64,000 bases of DNA from UTCHB3 sp964371075 (lineage in GTDB: Bacteria > Bacteroidota > Ignavibacteria > Ignavibacteriales > Ignavibacteriaceae). The notes below the pieces were generated by a model that searched no databases, was not told where the DNA came from, and saw only the letters and a list, made by a program, of their open reading frames with translations. Made by a program: the position numbers and the translations under genes. Shown piece after piece: positions 46,463 to 55,010 of the stretch (position 1 is the stretch's first letter; each line of letters starts with the position of its first letter). Location: the NCBI GenBank assembly GCA_964371075.1, contig CAYJKN010000001.1, positions 1,116,001 through 1,180,000 on the forward strand, written 5' to 3'.

Positions 46463-49400
46463 ACTACATCCGCTTGTTGACCCACAGGTCATACACTTAA
46501 GACAAGTGCCGTTTCTAACCATTGTCATGCTGTTACACTCGGTGCAAATGTCACCGGTATAACCCTTCTCTATGGCTCTCTGAACCTGCTGTTTAATCAC
46601 ATTGGATTGTTTATTCAAAAATTTTGAAGTCGTATCCCTCGTGTCTAAACCAACCAATTTTGAATTGTAGTTTGAAGCATCCTTTGGACCAACTTCAACA
46701 ACATTTTCACTGATAAGTTCTTCACTCTCAAAATCTTCATTTGCCTTACTCACCTTGGTTGAGGAAAGAAGATCATCAGCGCTGACATGCGCCAGATCAT
46801 ACCTGTTGAGGTATGTCACCGCAAGCTCACGGAAGATATAATCAATCACCGAGGTTGAGAATTTGATCCTTTGGTTGCCTGTTACAACTCCCGATGGATC
46901 AAATCTTGTGAAGACAAAAGCATCCACAAACTCTTCAAGTGGAACACCATGTTGCAATCCAAGTGAAATCGCTATCGCAAAACTGTTCAACAGACTTCTG
47001 ACGGTTGCTCCTTCGCGGTGCATATCGATAAAAATCTCACCTATCTGACCGTTGTCATACTCGCCGGTTCTTATATAAAGCGATTGCCCGTTAATCTTTG
47101 CCTTCTGGGTGTATCCTTTACGGCGATCTGGAAGTCTCCTTCTCTTGGCGATGTACCTGTGGATAATTCTTTCGGCAACTTTAACGATATTGTTTTCTTC
47201 CTGAGATTCAAAAATTTCTTGAATGTCGTCATCGATGAGAGAGTTTAAAGGCTGCGACAGTTTTGAACCATCTCTGTAAAGTGCATTTGCCTTAAGACAG
47301 AGATTCCATGACTGCATATAAGCATCTTTAACATCATCAATTGTTGAATGATATGGAAGATTAATCGTTTTTGAGATGGCACCCGAAATGAATGGCTGGG
47401 CTGCTGCCATCATTTTTATATGAGCCATAGCCTTCAGGAATCTTGTTCCCTTTTTACCACATTTATTCGCGGTGTCAAAAACAGGATAGTGTTCAAATTT
47501 TAGATATGGTGATCCTTCGATGGTCATGGTTCCACATACATAATCATTTGCAGAGGAAATTTCCTGCCTCGAGAATCCAAGTCTTCTGAGAAGATTAAAA
47601 TCGGCTGAATCCATCTCTTCTTCAGAAATTCCAAGGGTATTTTTCAGGAAGTCAACACCAAGTGAATATTTGTTGAAAGCAAAAGTAATATCGAATACAG
47701 AAGGAAGTTGCTGTTCGATCATCGCCAGAGTTGCATCTGTAAATCCTTTTGATTTCAGCGATTCAGCATTGATATAAGGACAGCCTGAAAGTGAACCTGC
47801 GCCAACTGCGTATTTGATTATTTCATCAATTTGATGTTGATTGTAACCAAATTTCTTTAGTGCGGGTGGAACCGATTGATTTATAATTTTAAAGTAACCA
47901 CCACCGGCAAGTTTTTTAAATTTTACCAGGGCAAAATCGGGTTCAACACCTGTTGTATCACAATCCATCAACATTCCAATAGTGCCTGTAGGTGCAATTA
48001 CTGTCACCTGAGCGTTGCGGAAGCCATGTTTGGTTCCCAACTCAAGGGCTCTGTCGGCATCTTCTCTCGCTGCTTCCAGGAGGTCTGAAGGGCATTTTGT
48101 TGGATCGATACCCATGGGTGTAATTGTTAATCCTTCATACTCGTCAACAGGTACATTAAATGCAGCGCGTCTGTGATTCCTGATCACTCTAAGCATGTGC
48201 TCTTTGTTCTTCTCATATTTTGAGAATGTTCCAAATTGTTTCGCCATCTCGGCACTTGTAGCATAAGCAGAAAAATGCATAATTGCCGTTAAAGCACCTG
48301 TGATTGCTACTGCTTCATCACTGTCGTAGGCTATCCCCTGCTGCATCAGAAGTGCTCCAAGGTTGGCATATCCAAGTCCCAGTGTTCTGTAATCATAACT
48401 TAACAGGGCAATTTCCCTGCTTGGGAATTGAGCCATCAAAACACTCGTCTCAAGTGTCATGGTCCAAAGTCTGGCTGCATGGCGGAAAGCTTTTATATTA
48501 AATTTTCCGGTTTCTGCACTATAAAATTTAAGAAGGTTGAACGATGCAAGGTTACAGGCTGTATCGTCGAGGAACATATATTCACTGCAAGGATTCGAAG
48601 CATTTATTTCACCACCTTCAGGGCAGGTATGCCACTCGTTGATTGTTGAGTGAAATTGAATTCCGGGGTCTGCACAGTTCCACGCAGCAAACGAGATATC
48701 TTCCCAAAGTTCGCGGGCTCTTAAGGTTTTGGAAGGTTTTGGTTTCCTTCCCTCTTTTTTAGCTTTTTTCTTTTCAATTCTCCAATAAAGATTCCAACCA
48801 CTATCGTCTATCACCGCGTTCATAAACTCATTGGTAACACGGATTGAGTTGTTCGAATTTTGTCCCGATACGGTTGAGTACGCATCTGAATTCCAGTCGG
48901 TATCATAAATTGGAAATTCTATCGCCTTATATCCAAGTTTCGCGAGTTGAATAACTCTTTCGATATAGTTGTTTGGAATCAACGCCTTCTTGGCTTCGAT
49001 AACAGCCTTCTGAAGTTTGATATTCAGTTTTGGATTAAACCTGTCGTTTTCAGGATGTTCTGCATAACAGGCTTTCATAATATTGTTGAGGTGAAGGTTG
49101 TTAAGCTTTGAACCTGTTACTAAAGAAGCAACTTTCTGTTCTTCAATCACTTTCCAGTTTACAAATTCTTCAATGTCAGGGTGATCAAGATCGAGACATA
49201 CCATCTTGGCTGCTCTACGGGTGGTTCCACCCGATTTGATTGCCCCTGCTGATCTGTCACCTATCTTTAGAAAAGACATCAATCCTGACGACCGTCCGCC
49301 ACCGCTGAGGGGCTCTTCTGATCCACGGATTTGGCTGAAATTGGTACCGGTGCCCGATCCATATTTAAATAAACGGGCTTCACGCACCCAAAGATCCATG

Positions 49401-50041
49401 ATACCACCTTCATTCACCAGATCATCGTTGATCGACTGTATGAAGCAGGCATGTGGCTGTGGATGAGTATATGCATCATCGGAGGCAACAAGCTCCCCTG
49501 TCTGAAAATCTACATAATAATGACCCTGCGAAGGTCCTGAAATTCCATACGCCCAGTTTAATCCTGTGTTAAACCACTGCGGGGAATTTGGTGCTGCCAT
49601 CTGGTTGGCAAGCATATAAAACATCTCATCATAATAAACTTTTGCGTCCTCTTCACCGTTAAAATATCCACCCCTCCAGGCCCAATATGCCCAGTTGCCT
49701 GCAAGGCGATGAAATACCTGACGACTATCCGTTTCAGAGGTAAATCTTTCGTTTACGGGCAGTTTTTCAAGGTTTTCTGTATCCGGAATCGAAGGTTGAA
49801 GCCATTCCGGAACTCCCGGTTCTTCACTTTTTTTAAGAAGTTTTGGCACTCCAGCTTTCCTGAAATACTTTTGTGCGAGAATATCAACAGCCACCTGCGA
49901 CCAACCCGAGGGGACAAGAATATTATGCATGGAAAAGATGGTTTTGCCGTCCGGATTGCGAATCTCGGAGTTGCGGGGGATGTACTCAATTGACTTTTGA
50001 GCGTCAGGCTCGTTTTTCGTAAAGAGTCGGGATATCTTCAA
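46460..50041 (-). CDS. nrdJ: adenosylcobalamin-dependent (class II) ribonucleoside-diphosphate reductase
   Basis: A 1193-residue class II reductase that makes deoxyribonucleotides with B12 instead of an oxygen-dependent cofactor. The barrel has GSGTGTNFSQIRG and the active-site NPCSEY with Cys485. A C-terminal TSCPD-like domain ends in the Cys-rich GDICTECNSMTMVRNGTCLKCMTCG segment, typical of the ~1200-residue NrdJ group. The start is TTG, chosen because GAGGT lies six bases upstream and no ATG precedes the conserved region as well. It is monocistronic in this view. It suits growth with little or no oxygen, but B12 supply genes are not in the window. Confidence 0.95.
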   Translation of the reverse strand: MKISRLFTKNEPDAQKSIEYIPRNSEIRNPDGKTIFSMHNILVPSGWSQVAVDILAQKYFRKAGVPKLLKKSEEPGVPEWLQPSIPDTENLEKLPVNERFTSETDSRQVFHRLAGNWAYWAWRGGYFNGEEDAKVYYDEMFYMLANQMAAPNSPQWFNTGLNWAYGISGPSQGHYYVDFQTGELVASDDAYTHPQPHACFIQSINDDLVNEGGIMDLWVREARLFKYGSGTGTNFSQIRGSEEPLSGGGRSSGLMSFLKIGDRSAGAIKSGGTTRRAAKMVCLDLDHPDIEEFVNWKVIEEQKVASLVTGSKLNNLHLNNIMKACYAEHPENDRFNPKLNIKLQKAVIEAKKALIPNNYIERVIQLAKLGYKAIEFPIYDTDWNSDAYSTVSGQNSNNSIRVTNEFMNAVIDDSGWNLYWRIEKKKAKKEGRKPKPSKTLRARELWEDISFAAWNCADPGIQFHSTINEWHTCPEGGEINASNPCSEYMFLDDTACNLASFNLLKFYSAETGKFNIKAFRHAARLWTMTLETSVLMAQFPSREIALLSYDYRTLGLGYANLGALLMQQGIAYDSDEAVAITGALTAIMHFSAYATSAEMAKQFGTFSKYEKNKEHMLRVIRNHRRAAFNVPVDEYEGLTITPMGIDPTKCPSDLLEAAREDADRALELGTKHGFRNAQVTVIAPTGTIGMLMDCDTTGVEPDFALVKFKKLAGGGYFKIINQSVPPALKKFGYNQHQIDEIIKYAVGAGSLSGCPYINAESLKSKGFTDATLAMIEQQLPSVFDITFAFNKYSLGVDFLKNTLGISEEEMDSADFNLLRRLGFSRQEISSANDYVCGTMTIEGSPYLKFEHYPVFDTANKCGKKGTRFLKAMAHIKMMAAAQPFISGAISKTINLPYHSTIDDVKDAYMQSWNLCLKANALYRDGSKLSQPLNSLIDDDIQEIFESQEENNIVKVAERIIHRYIAKRRRLPDRRKGYTQKAKINGQSLYIRTGEYDNGQIGEIFIDMHREGATVRSLLNSFAIAISLGLQHGVPLEEFVDAFVFTRFDPSGVVTGNQRIKFSTSVIDYIFRELAVTYLNRYDLAHVSADDLLSSTKVSKANEDFESEELISENVVEVGPKDASNYNSKLVGLDTRDTTSKFLNKQSNVIKQQVQRAIEKGYTGDICTECNSMTMVRNGTCLKCMTCGSTSGCS

Positions 50042-50052
50042 GGCTACCTCTA

Positions 50053-50070
50053 AACCGGCAAGCGCCGGTT
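50053..50070 (-). promoter_or_regulatory. GC-rich hairpin just upstream of the nrdJ ribosome binding site
   Basis: AACCGGC (50053-50059) and GCCGGTT (50064-50070) form a perfect 7-bp stem with a 4-base loop. It lies a few bases upstream of the GAGGT ribosome binding site and the TTG start of nrdJ, so it could affect translation; this is inference. Confidence 0.4.
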
Positions 50071-50298
50071 ATTTAAAATTCTAAAAATACTCTATGGATA
50101 GTATCTACTATTCATGAAACAACTATTGTAAAAGTGCCGTCAGTCGCAGAGCAAACCAGGCGGAGGGAAAACTTTTTCTTGTCAGCCGACAAATTTTGTA
50201 TCCGAAAATTACACCTCTCTGAGCATTTAAGCAAATTAAATTTTTCACCCTTTACTTTAGAGCGTGAAATCGAAATAAATATTTTTTTGGTGACTCCA

Positions 50299-50328
50299 TT
50301 TACCGATCTCTTTTTACCGTTTACCGAT
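50299..50328 (+). promoter_or_regulatory. direct repeat TTTACCGAT, 21-bp period
   Basis: TTTACCGAT at 50299-50307 and 50320-50328, with a similar TTTTTACCGT between them. The spacing of 9-base repeats by 12 bases matches the arrangement bound by LytTR response regulators; the LytTR gene lies 2 kb downstream. Binding is inference. Confidence 0.4.
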
Positions 50329-50356
50329 AAGTGTTAGGAGACTCCCCGCCAAATCA

Positions 50357-50390
50357 CTATTATTCCACCAGAGATTTTCTATTATTCCAC
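50357..50390 (+). promoter_or_regulatory. direct repeat CTATTATTCCAC, 22-bp period
   Basis: Identical 12-mers at 50357-50368 and 50379-50390, 22 bases apart start to start, ending 20 bases before the ATG of the LiaF-like gene. Two helical turns of spacing suggest a tandem binding site on one face of the DNA. Confidence 0.5.
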
Positions 50391-50410
50391 ATAAAATAAA
50401 CGAGGCAGAC

Positions 50411-51139
50411 ATGGCAAAGGTTCAATCTCAAACCGCAAGAATTCTGATCGGAGTTGGTCTGATCCTGCTCGGTGTTCTCTACTTCCTGAAAGAAGTTGAC
50501 ATCATTGGTGAGCAGCTTAATCATGTAATTTTTTCACTCCCGACTGTTGTCCTTGTAATCGGTGTAATCCTCTTTGTTAATTCACGGAGAAAATCCCTCG
50601 CTTACCTGCTGATGGCTTTGGGTTCTGTGGGCATGATTATAAAGTCTTTTAGTCTCGACTATTCCGATTTTATCGTACCTGTCATTCTTCTTGCACTTGG
50701 ATTTTATATAATCTACAGACATGTTGAAAAACAACGGGAAGCTGAACTCGGTGGCGATGCCGATAGCTTAAGAAATCAATACAGGTCTGAATATGATGTG
50801 CTGGAAGAAGTGTCAGTATTTGGCGGAAATAAAAAAATAATCAACAGCAAAAATTTCCGTGGTGGAAATATAACGATTATTTTTGGAGGTTCCGAGATAT
50901 TTTTACGCGACTGTGAACTTTCTGATGGTGAAAATGTACTCGATCTTTTTGTCATCTTTGGTGGTTGCGATCTAACAGTTCCAAGCAATTGGAATGTAAA
51001 AATTGATGTAGTGTCTCTTTTTGGCGGTTTTTCGAGCAAAAGATATAACTATTCCAAATCTGACGATGTTGATGAAAATAAAACTCTTGTCATCAAAGGG
51101 CTTGTCCTCTTTGGCGGCGGTGAAATGAAAGTGTTTTAA
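50411..51139 (+). CDS. LiaF-like envelope-stress membrane protein
   Basis: A 242-residue protein. About four transmembrane segments make up residues 12-105 (ILIGVGLILLGVLYFL and following, DUF5668-like). The C-terminal part has the repeated glycine pattern of the LiaF beta-helix domain: VFGGNKKII, FRGGNITIIFGGSEIFL, LFVIFGGCDLTVP, LFGGFSSKR and VLFGGGEMKVF. LiaF-type proteins repress cell-wall stress two-component systems, and a LytS/LytTR pair follows at 51356. It begins with a GAGG Shine-Dalgarno and ends at a strong terminator, so it is transcribed apart from the kinase gene. Confidence 0.85.
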   Translation: MAKVQSQTARILIGVGLILLGVLYFLKEVDIIGEQLNHVIFSLPTVVLVIGVILFVNSRRKSLAYLLMALGSVGMIIKSFSLDYSDFIVPVILLALGFYIIYRHVEKQREAELGGDADSLRNQYRSEYDVLEEVSVFGGNKKIINSKNFRGGNITIIFGGSEIFLRDCELSDGENVLDLFVIFGGCDLTVPSNWNVKIDVVSLFGGFSSKRYNYSKSDDVDENKTLVIKGLVLFGGGEMKVF

Positions 51140-51168
51140 TTCAAAAGTTTAAATTTTCTATTTGAAAC

Positions 51169-51203
51169 AAACCTCCGGCGAGACATCTCCGGAGGTTTTT
51201 TTG
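51169..51203 (+). terminator. intrinsic terminator after the LiaF-like gene
   Basis: A 9-bp perfect stem AACCTCCGG (51169-51177) / CCGGAGGTT (51189-51197) followed by a further run of T. It separates the LiaF-like gene from the kinase gene. Confidence 0.88.
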
Positions 51204-51355
51204 TTTACTCTTATCCTTATAAAACAGGATGTTATATATTACTAATGTAAAAAAAGGAAAATTCAGAATGTCCACTGATATCCGAGATATCTCTTGAAGC
51301 CCGATCTGATCGACCACATCAATCGTGTTGGTAAAGTCATTTACACAAAAGAAAA

Positions 51356-52393
51356 ATGACAAAAAAAGCCATCAACATTATCATTCTGCTTAGTACACTC
51401 GTTGGGGTGTCAACTATCTATTTCCACTATTCTGCCGGACTAACCGTTTACCAGGCAATTATTGATTCAACCGTTTCCACAATGCTACTCACCGGATTTT
51501 CAACGGGACTGCTGCAACTTTATCGTTTTGTCCATTTTGAACTTGATGGTCTTCTTAAATTTATTGTTATTCACCTCATGGCCGGTGTAATTGTCTCGAT
51601 TTTCTGGGTCAATGCCACTCAACTTGTTTTGTTTCAGGTGTTCATAAATGACCCCGCATACCAGACTTTTTTTAAAACCAATCTTGTCACCCGGTTCTTT
51701 TTTGGACTGATCCTATATTTCACTTTTACTGCTTTCATCTACCTGATTCAGGCATATTTTAAGAATATTGAAAGTATCAAAAATGAAGAATCTCTTAAAA
51801 GGCAACTGCTTGAAGCCGAGTTGAATGTCTTAAAACTTCAAGTCAACCCCCATTTTATATTTAACACTTTAAATTCGATATCCGCCCTTACTCAAATTGA
51901 TCCAAAACTCTCCACAGTGATGACTGAAAAACTTGCAAAATTTATTCGCCTTTCACTGGAAAACAAAGAACTGGCCTTGATTCCTCTTTGCGATGAAATA
52001 GAGAATATAAAACGATATCTCGATATTGAACAGGTGAGATTTGAAGAAAAAATGAAAGTGGTTTTTTCAATTGAGGAAGAAACCAAACTTCTTCAGGTTC
52101 CCTCCTTCATCCTCGTGCCGGTTATAGAAAATGCCATCAAACATGGTGTGCAACCGGCAATGAATAAAGTGACAATAACCATCTCAACTTCGGTCGAACG
52201 CGAGTATCTTCACATTACCGTTACCAACACACTCGAAAATGGTAATCCAAAAAAAACTGTTGGTCTTGGTGTTGGGATCAATAATGTAAAAGAGCGGCTT
52301 AAACTTCACTATGACAAGTCCGCTACCGTTTCAATCAGAAATTATGACAATCTTTTTTCGTTAAGTCTGGTTATCCCACTGGAGAACAAATGA
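51356..52393 (+). CDS. LytS/YehU-type sensor histidine kinase
   Basis: A 345-residue membrane kinase. Four hydrophobic helices occupy residues 5-145. A short coiled linker leads to the kinase motif LQVNPHFIFNTLNSI with His166, characteristic of the His_kinase family paired with LytTR regulators. The ATPase has PVIENAIKHGVQPA and GLGVGINNVKERL. The stop overlaps the response regulator start by four bases. Such pairs usually sense cell-envelope or metabolite signals; the ligand is not evident. Confidence 0.93.
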   Translation: MTKKAINIIILLSTLVGVSTIYFHYSAGLTVYQAIIDSTVSTMLLTGFSTGLLQLYRFVHFELDGLLKFIVIHLMAGVIVSIFWVNATQLVLFQVFINDPAYQTFFKTNLVTRFFFGLILYFTFTAFIYLIQAYFKNIESIKNEESLKRQLLEAELNVLKLQVNPHFIFNTLNSISALTQIDPKLSTVMTEKLAKFIRLSLENKELALIPLCDEIENIKRYLDIEQVRFEEKMKVVFSIEEETKLLQVPSFILVPVIENAIKHGVQPAMNKVTITISTSVEREYLHITVTNTLENGNPKKTVGLGVGINNVKERLKLHYDKSATVSIRNYDNLFSLSLVIPLENK

Positions 52394-53136
52394 AAATAAG
52401 AGCCCTCATTGTAGATGATGAACCTCTTGCAAGGAGACTGATAAATAAATATTGTGAAGACTGCGGAATAGTTGAGGTGGTGGGTCAGGCAGTTAACGGA
52501 TTGGATGCGTTACAAAAAATTAGCGACGTTGAACCACAACTCCTTTTTCTTGATATCCAGATGCCGGGGGTTACGGGATTGGGGATGCTCGAGATGATTG
52601 ATGAACCTCCCCTCATAATTTTTGTAACTGCCTATGACGAATATGCAGTGAAAGCTTTTGAAAAAAATGCGATCGACTATCTGCTTAAACCCGTTGAATA
52701 TGAAAGATTTGTTGCAGCAATTCATCGAGCTCTGGAAAGACAATCTTCGAAAGAACTCACAAAAGCATATTCTCTAATGATCGAAAATCTGAGAAAAGGT
52801 ACCTCACCCTGGATCGACAATATTCCCGTAAAAGTGAAAGGTGATATTCTGATCCTGAACGTTGATGAGATCTCATATTTTGAAGCTCTGGATGACTATG
52901 TCGGAATAAGAGTTGGAACAAAAAAATTGTTAAAAAAGCAGACAATAAAGGATCTGGCGAAGAAACTTAACCCCACAAAATTCATTAGAATTCACAGGTC
53001 GTTTATAATCAATGTGAAATCACTCCATAAAGTGATCAGTGAAGAAGGGGGAAACTACGGTGTGTTACTTAATGATGGAACTGTGTTGCCCGTTAGCAGA
53101 TCGGGATATCGAAATCTCAAAGATCTTATAAGGTGA
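52390..53136 (+). CDS. LytTR-family response regulator
   Basis: A 248-residue DNA-binding regulator. The N-terminal receiver (residues 1-120) has Asp55 in LLFLDIQMPGV, with the conserved Lys in YLLKPVEYERF. The C-terminal LytTR domain has LNVDEISYFEALDDYVGIRV and FIRIHRSFIINVKSLHKV. LytTR proteins bind paired direct repeats about 21-22 bp apart. It is coupled to the LytS-type kinase and convergent with the fusion nuclease gene, 13 bases away. Confidence 0.94.
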   Translation: MKIRALIVDDEPLARRLINKYCEDCGIVEVVGQAVNGLDALQKISDVEPQLLFLDIQMPGVTGLGMLEMIDEPPLIIFVTAYDEYAVKAFEKNAIDYLLKPVEYERFVAAIHRALERQSSKELTKAYSLMIENLRKGTSPWIDNIPVKVKGDILILNVDEISYFEALDDYVGIRVGTKKLLKKQTIKDLAKKLNPTKFIRIHRSFIINVKSLHKVISEEGGNYGVLLNDGTVLPVSRSGYRNLKDLIR

Positions 53137-53149
53137 AATGAAATCCAAT

Positions 53150-54880
53150 TTAGATATTTAAATTCAATTTACTCAAGTCAATCTCCCCAACAATCGGTTT
53201 GTATCGATCATCTCTGAAACCACGATTTGAGACCTTTAAATAGAGCTCTTTTTTGGATTTGAAATCCGACAAATAAAAGATTTTAACCATCTCCCGGTTT
53301 AAAGCCGACCAGTTTAAAATAATTCTCATCCTTTCATAATCTTCATCTGTCGGAAAATTATCCAATCGGTCATTCCCCTCAAAGTAATCATCCAGAGTAT
53401 CCTCAAAATTGTCGTGAAAACTGTCAGGAAAATTTTTGATACACACTTTCCCTCTGATTAAAAGAAAATAATCGCAACTGCCGCTGCTTCCCGAAACTGA
53501 AAACAACACACATGCTTTGTTCACAGGCTCTTTCAGAAGTGAAGACCTGTGAACCTGTTGTAACACCAAATCCACCGTTTTTTTGATCTCGGCAGCTTGT
53601 TCAAACTTCAGTGAAGCAGAATAATCACTCATCCTTTTTATCAGTGAGGAAAGAAGTTCACTCTTCTCCCCTGCCATAAAACCATAAAATTTTTCAATCT
53701 CAAGATTATATTCATCATCCACTTCCCTTTCACATGGAGCAAAACACCGGTCGATTGTCGCCATAAAGCAAGCTTTCCCTTTGGCAAATTCTTTATTGGT
53801 GCAGTTCCTTATCTTAAACGATTTCTCTGCTATCTCCACCACTTCTTCTGCTTTTTTCCTCGATATAAAAAGACCAAAATAATCATTGCCATCAAGATCA
53901 AAATGATTTACCAGTTCAAGAGAAGGATAACGTTCAGCCATACCAACTTTGACAAAATATTTATTGCCATAATTTTTTAACTGAATATTGTGTTTGGGAT
54001 TGGTCAACTTGATAAGCACTGCTTCTTTCACCAGCGCCATAACCTCCGTTGAGGTACTTTCGTATCTAAGTTTTGTGGCATTCCCCAATATCAGTTTACT
54101 TTTTCCTGCGGAATTTTCCATCAGATGTGAAAAAAGTCTTTTCCGAAGTGATTTTGATTTCCCGATATAAATTATATTCCCGATTGCATCAAGGAAATAA
54201 TAATTCCCGGGAAGATCAGGAATAGCCGGAATCTCAAACCCTGTTTGAGCCAAAGTTTGAGGAAACTTTTTTGAGATGTCTTTCGGAGGGATGTATTGAA
54301 AGCCAAGAATATCTTTTAATATCGACAGTGCAAACTCTTTTTGCAATTTCTCTTTCACTTTTACAAAGATATGTGCAGTTGCGAGAGCATCCGAGTATGC
54401 TCTGTGGTTGGTGCCTGCCTCAACCCCAAGATAATCTCTGACCATCTCAAGTCTTTTTGATTTTAGCTGAGGGAAAAGCCTTTTTGCAGCCCTGAGAGTA
54501 CAAAAAGTTACCGGCTTAAATTCTTCATATCCCGCATTCACAAATTCATTTGCAAGGAATTTTACATCAAACTGAATGTTGTGCCCAACGATAATGCTGT
54601 CCTGAAGGAAATCCATCAATTTAGAAGCCATCGCATTAAAAACGGGAGCATCGATTAAATCTTCATCTTTAATTCCGGTTAACATCGTAATGAAGGGATC
54701 AAGTCGGCGATGAGGATTAAAAAAGCTGCTGAAACTATCCACAATCTCACCACGAACAACACGAAACCCGGCGAATTCAATTATCCGCTCATGCTGGGCA
54801 TTCATCCCCGTGGTCTCCACATCCAACACCGTGAACGGGACATCATCCATATCGTTATGAAAAAGCATTTCGAGGTTCAA
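53150..54880 (-). CDS. DnaQ-type exonuclease fused to UvrC-like GIY-YIG nuclease
   Basis: A 576-residue fusion. The N-terminal 185 residues are a DEDDh exonuclease (VLDVETTGMNAQHERIIEF, then IVGHNIQFDVKFL and HRAYSDALATAHIF). A GIY-YIG nuclease follows (about 225-305, GNYYFLDAIGNIIYIGKSKSLRKRL). A UvrC-type cysteine segment (CFAPCEREVDDEY) and a UVR-like helix (LKFEQAAEIKKTVDLV) come next. The C-terminal second nuclease of UvrC is absent. Such DnaQ-UvrC hybrids are known in other phyla and are thought to process DNA, but their exact role is not settled. A uvrB gene is present in the window; no separate uvrC was found. Confidence 0.85.
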   Translation of the reverse strand: MNLEMLFHNDMDDVPFTVLDVETTGMNAQHERIIEFAGFRVVRGEIVDSFSSFFNPHRRLDPFITMLTGIKDEDLIDAPVFNAMASKLMDFLQDSIIVGHNIQFDVKFLANEFVNAGYEEFKPVTFCTLRAAKRLFPQLKSKRLEMVRDYLGVEAGTNHRAYSDALATAHIFVKVKEKLQKEFALSILKDILGFQYIPPKDISKKFPQTLAQTGFEIPAIPDLPGNYYFLDAIGNIIYIGKSKSLRKRLFSHLMENSAGKSKLILGNATKLRYESTSTEVMALVKEAVLIKLTNPKHNIQLKNYGNKYFVKVGMAERYPSLELVNHFDLDGNDYFGLFISRKKAEEVVEIAEKSFKIRNCTNKEFAKGKACFMATIDRCFAPCEREVDDEYNLEIEKFYGFMAGEKSELLSSLIKRMSDYSASLKFEQAAEIKKTVDLVLQQVHRSSLLKEPVNKACVLFSVSGSSGSCDYFLLIRGKVCIKNFPDSFHDNFEDTLDDYFEGNDRLDNFPTDEDYERMRIILNWSALNREMVKIFYLSDFKSKKELYLKVSNRGFRDDRYKPIVGEIDLSKLNLNI

Positions 54881-54925
54881 GAAAGGTTGGGCTTAAATTT
54901 TTAACAAAAAAAATAATTAACTGCA

Positions 54926-54933
54926 CAAATTTA
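54926..54933 (-). promoter_or_regulatory. possible -7 element for the fusion nuclease gene
   Basis: The minus strand reads TAAATTTG, matching TAnnTTTG, about 45 bases before the ATG. The upstream TTTG is missing at the right spacing, and the site lies beside the divergent promoter of the TlpA-like gene. Confidence 0.35.
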
Positions 54934-54948
54934 CATCAACAACCCCTT

Positions 54949-54980
54949 TTTGACATCAATTAATCGACTGCATAATATTA
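54949..54980 (+). promoter_or_regulatory. promoter of the TlpA-like lipoprotein gene
   Basis: TTGACA (54950-54955), 17 bases, TAATAT (54973-54978) is a textbook sigma-70 layout. The same bases also fit the Bacteroidota form: TTTG (54949-54952), 20 bases, TAATATTA (54973-54980), two mismatches. It ends 30 bases before the ATG. Confidence 0.6.
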
Positions 54981-55010
54981 TTTTTATGAATCATTTTTTT
55001 CGGAGATCCT

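Larger units (their letters stand above)
50042..50410. other. divergent intergenic region between nrdJ and the LiaF-like gene
   Basis: A 369-bp spacer. Next to nrdJ it holds a small GC-rich hairpin (50053-50070). On the other side lie two pairs of direct repeats (50299-50328 and 50357-50390) before the plus-strand gene. A 67-codon open frame at 50134-50337 has no recognisable protein features. I see no cobalamin-riboswitch B12 box in it. Confidence 0.6.

Noticed and set aside
50134..50337. 67-codon plus-strand open frame in the nrdJ/LiaF-like spacer
   Set aside because: No recognisable motif, no convincing ribosome binding site, and it overlaps the direct-repeat pair at 50299-50328.
51290..51358. 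Possible 21-codon peptide starting with TTG whose TGA overlaps the LytS-type kinase ATG
   Set aside because: It has a weak start, no ribosome binding site and no similarity that I recognise; the overlap could be chance. The frame is preceded by a stop within a few codons.
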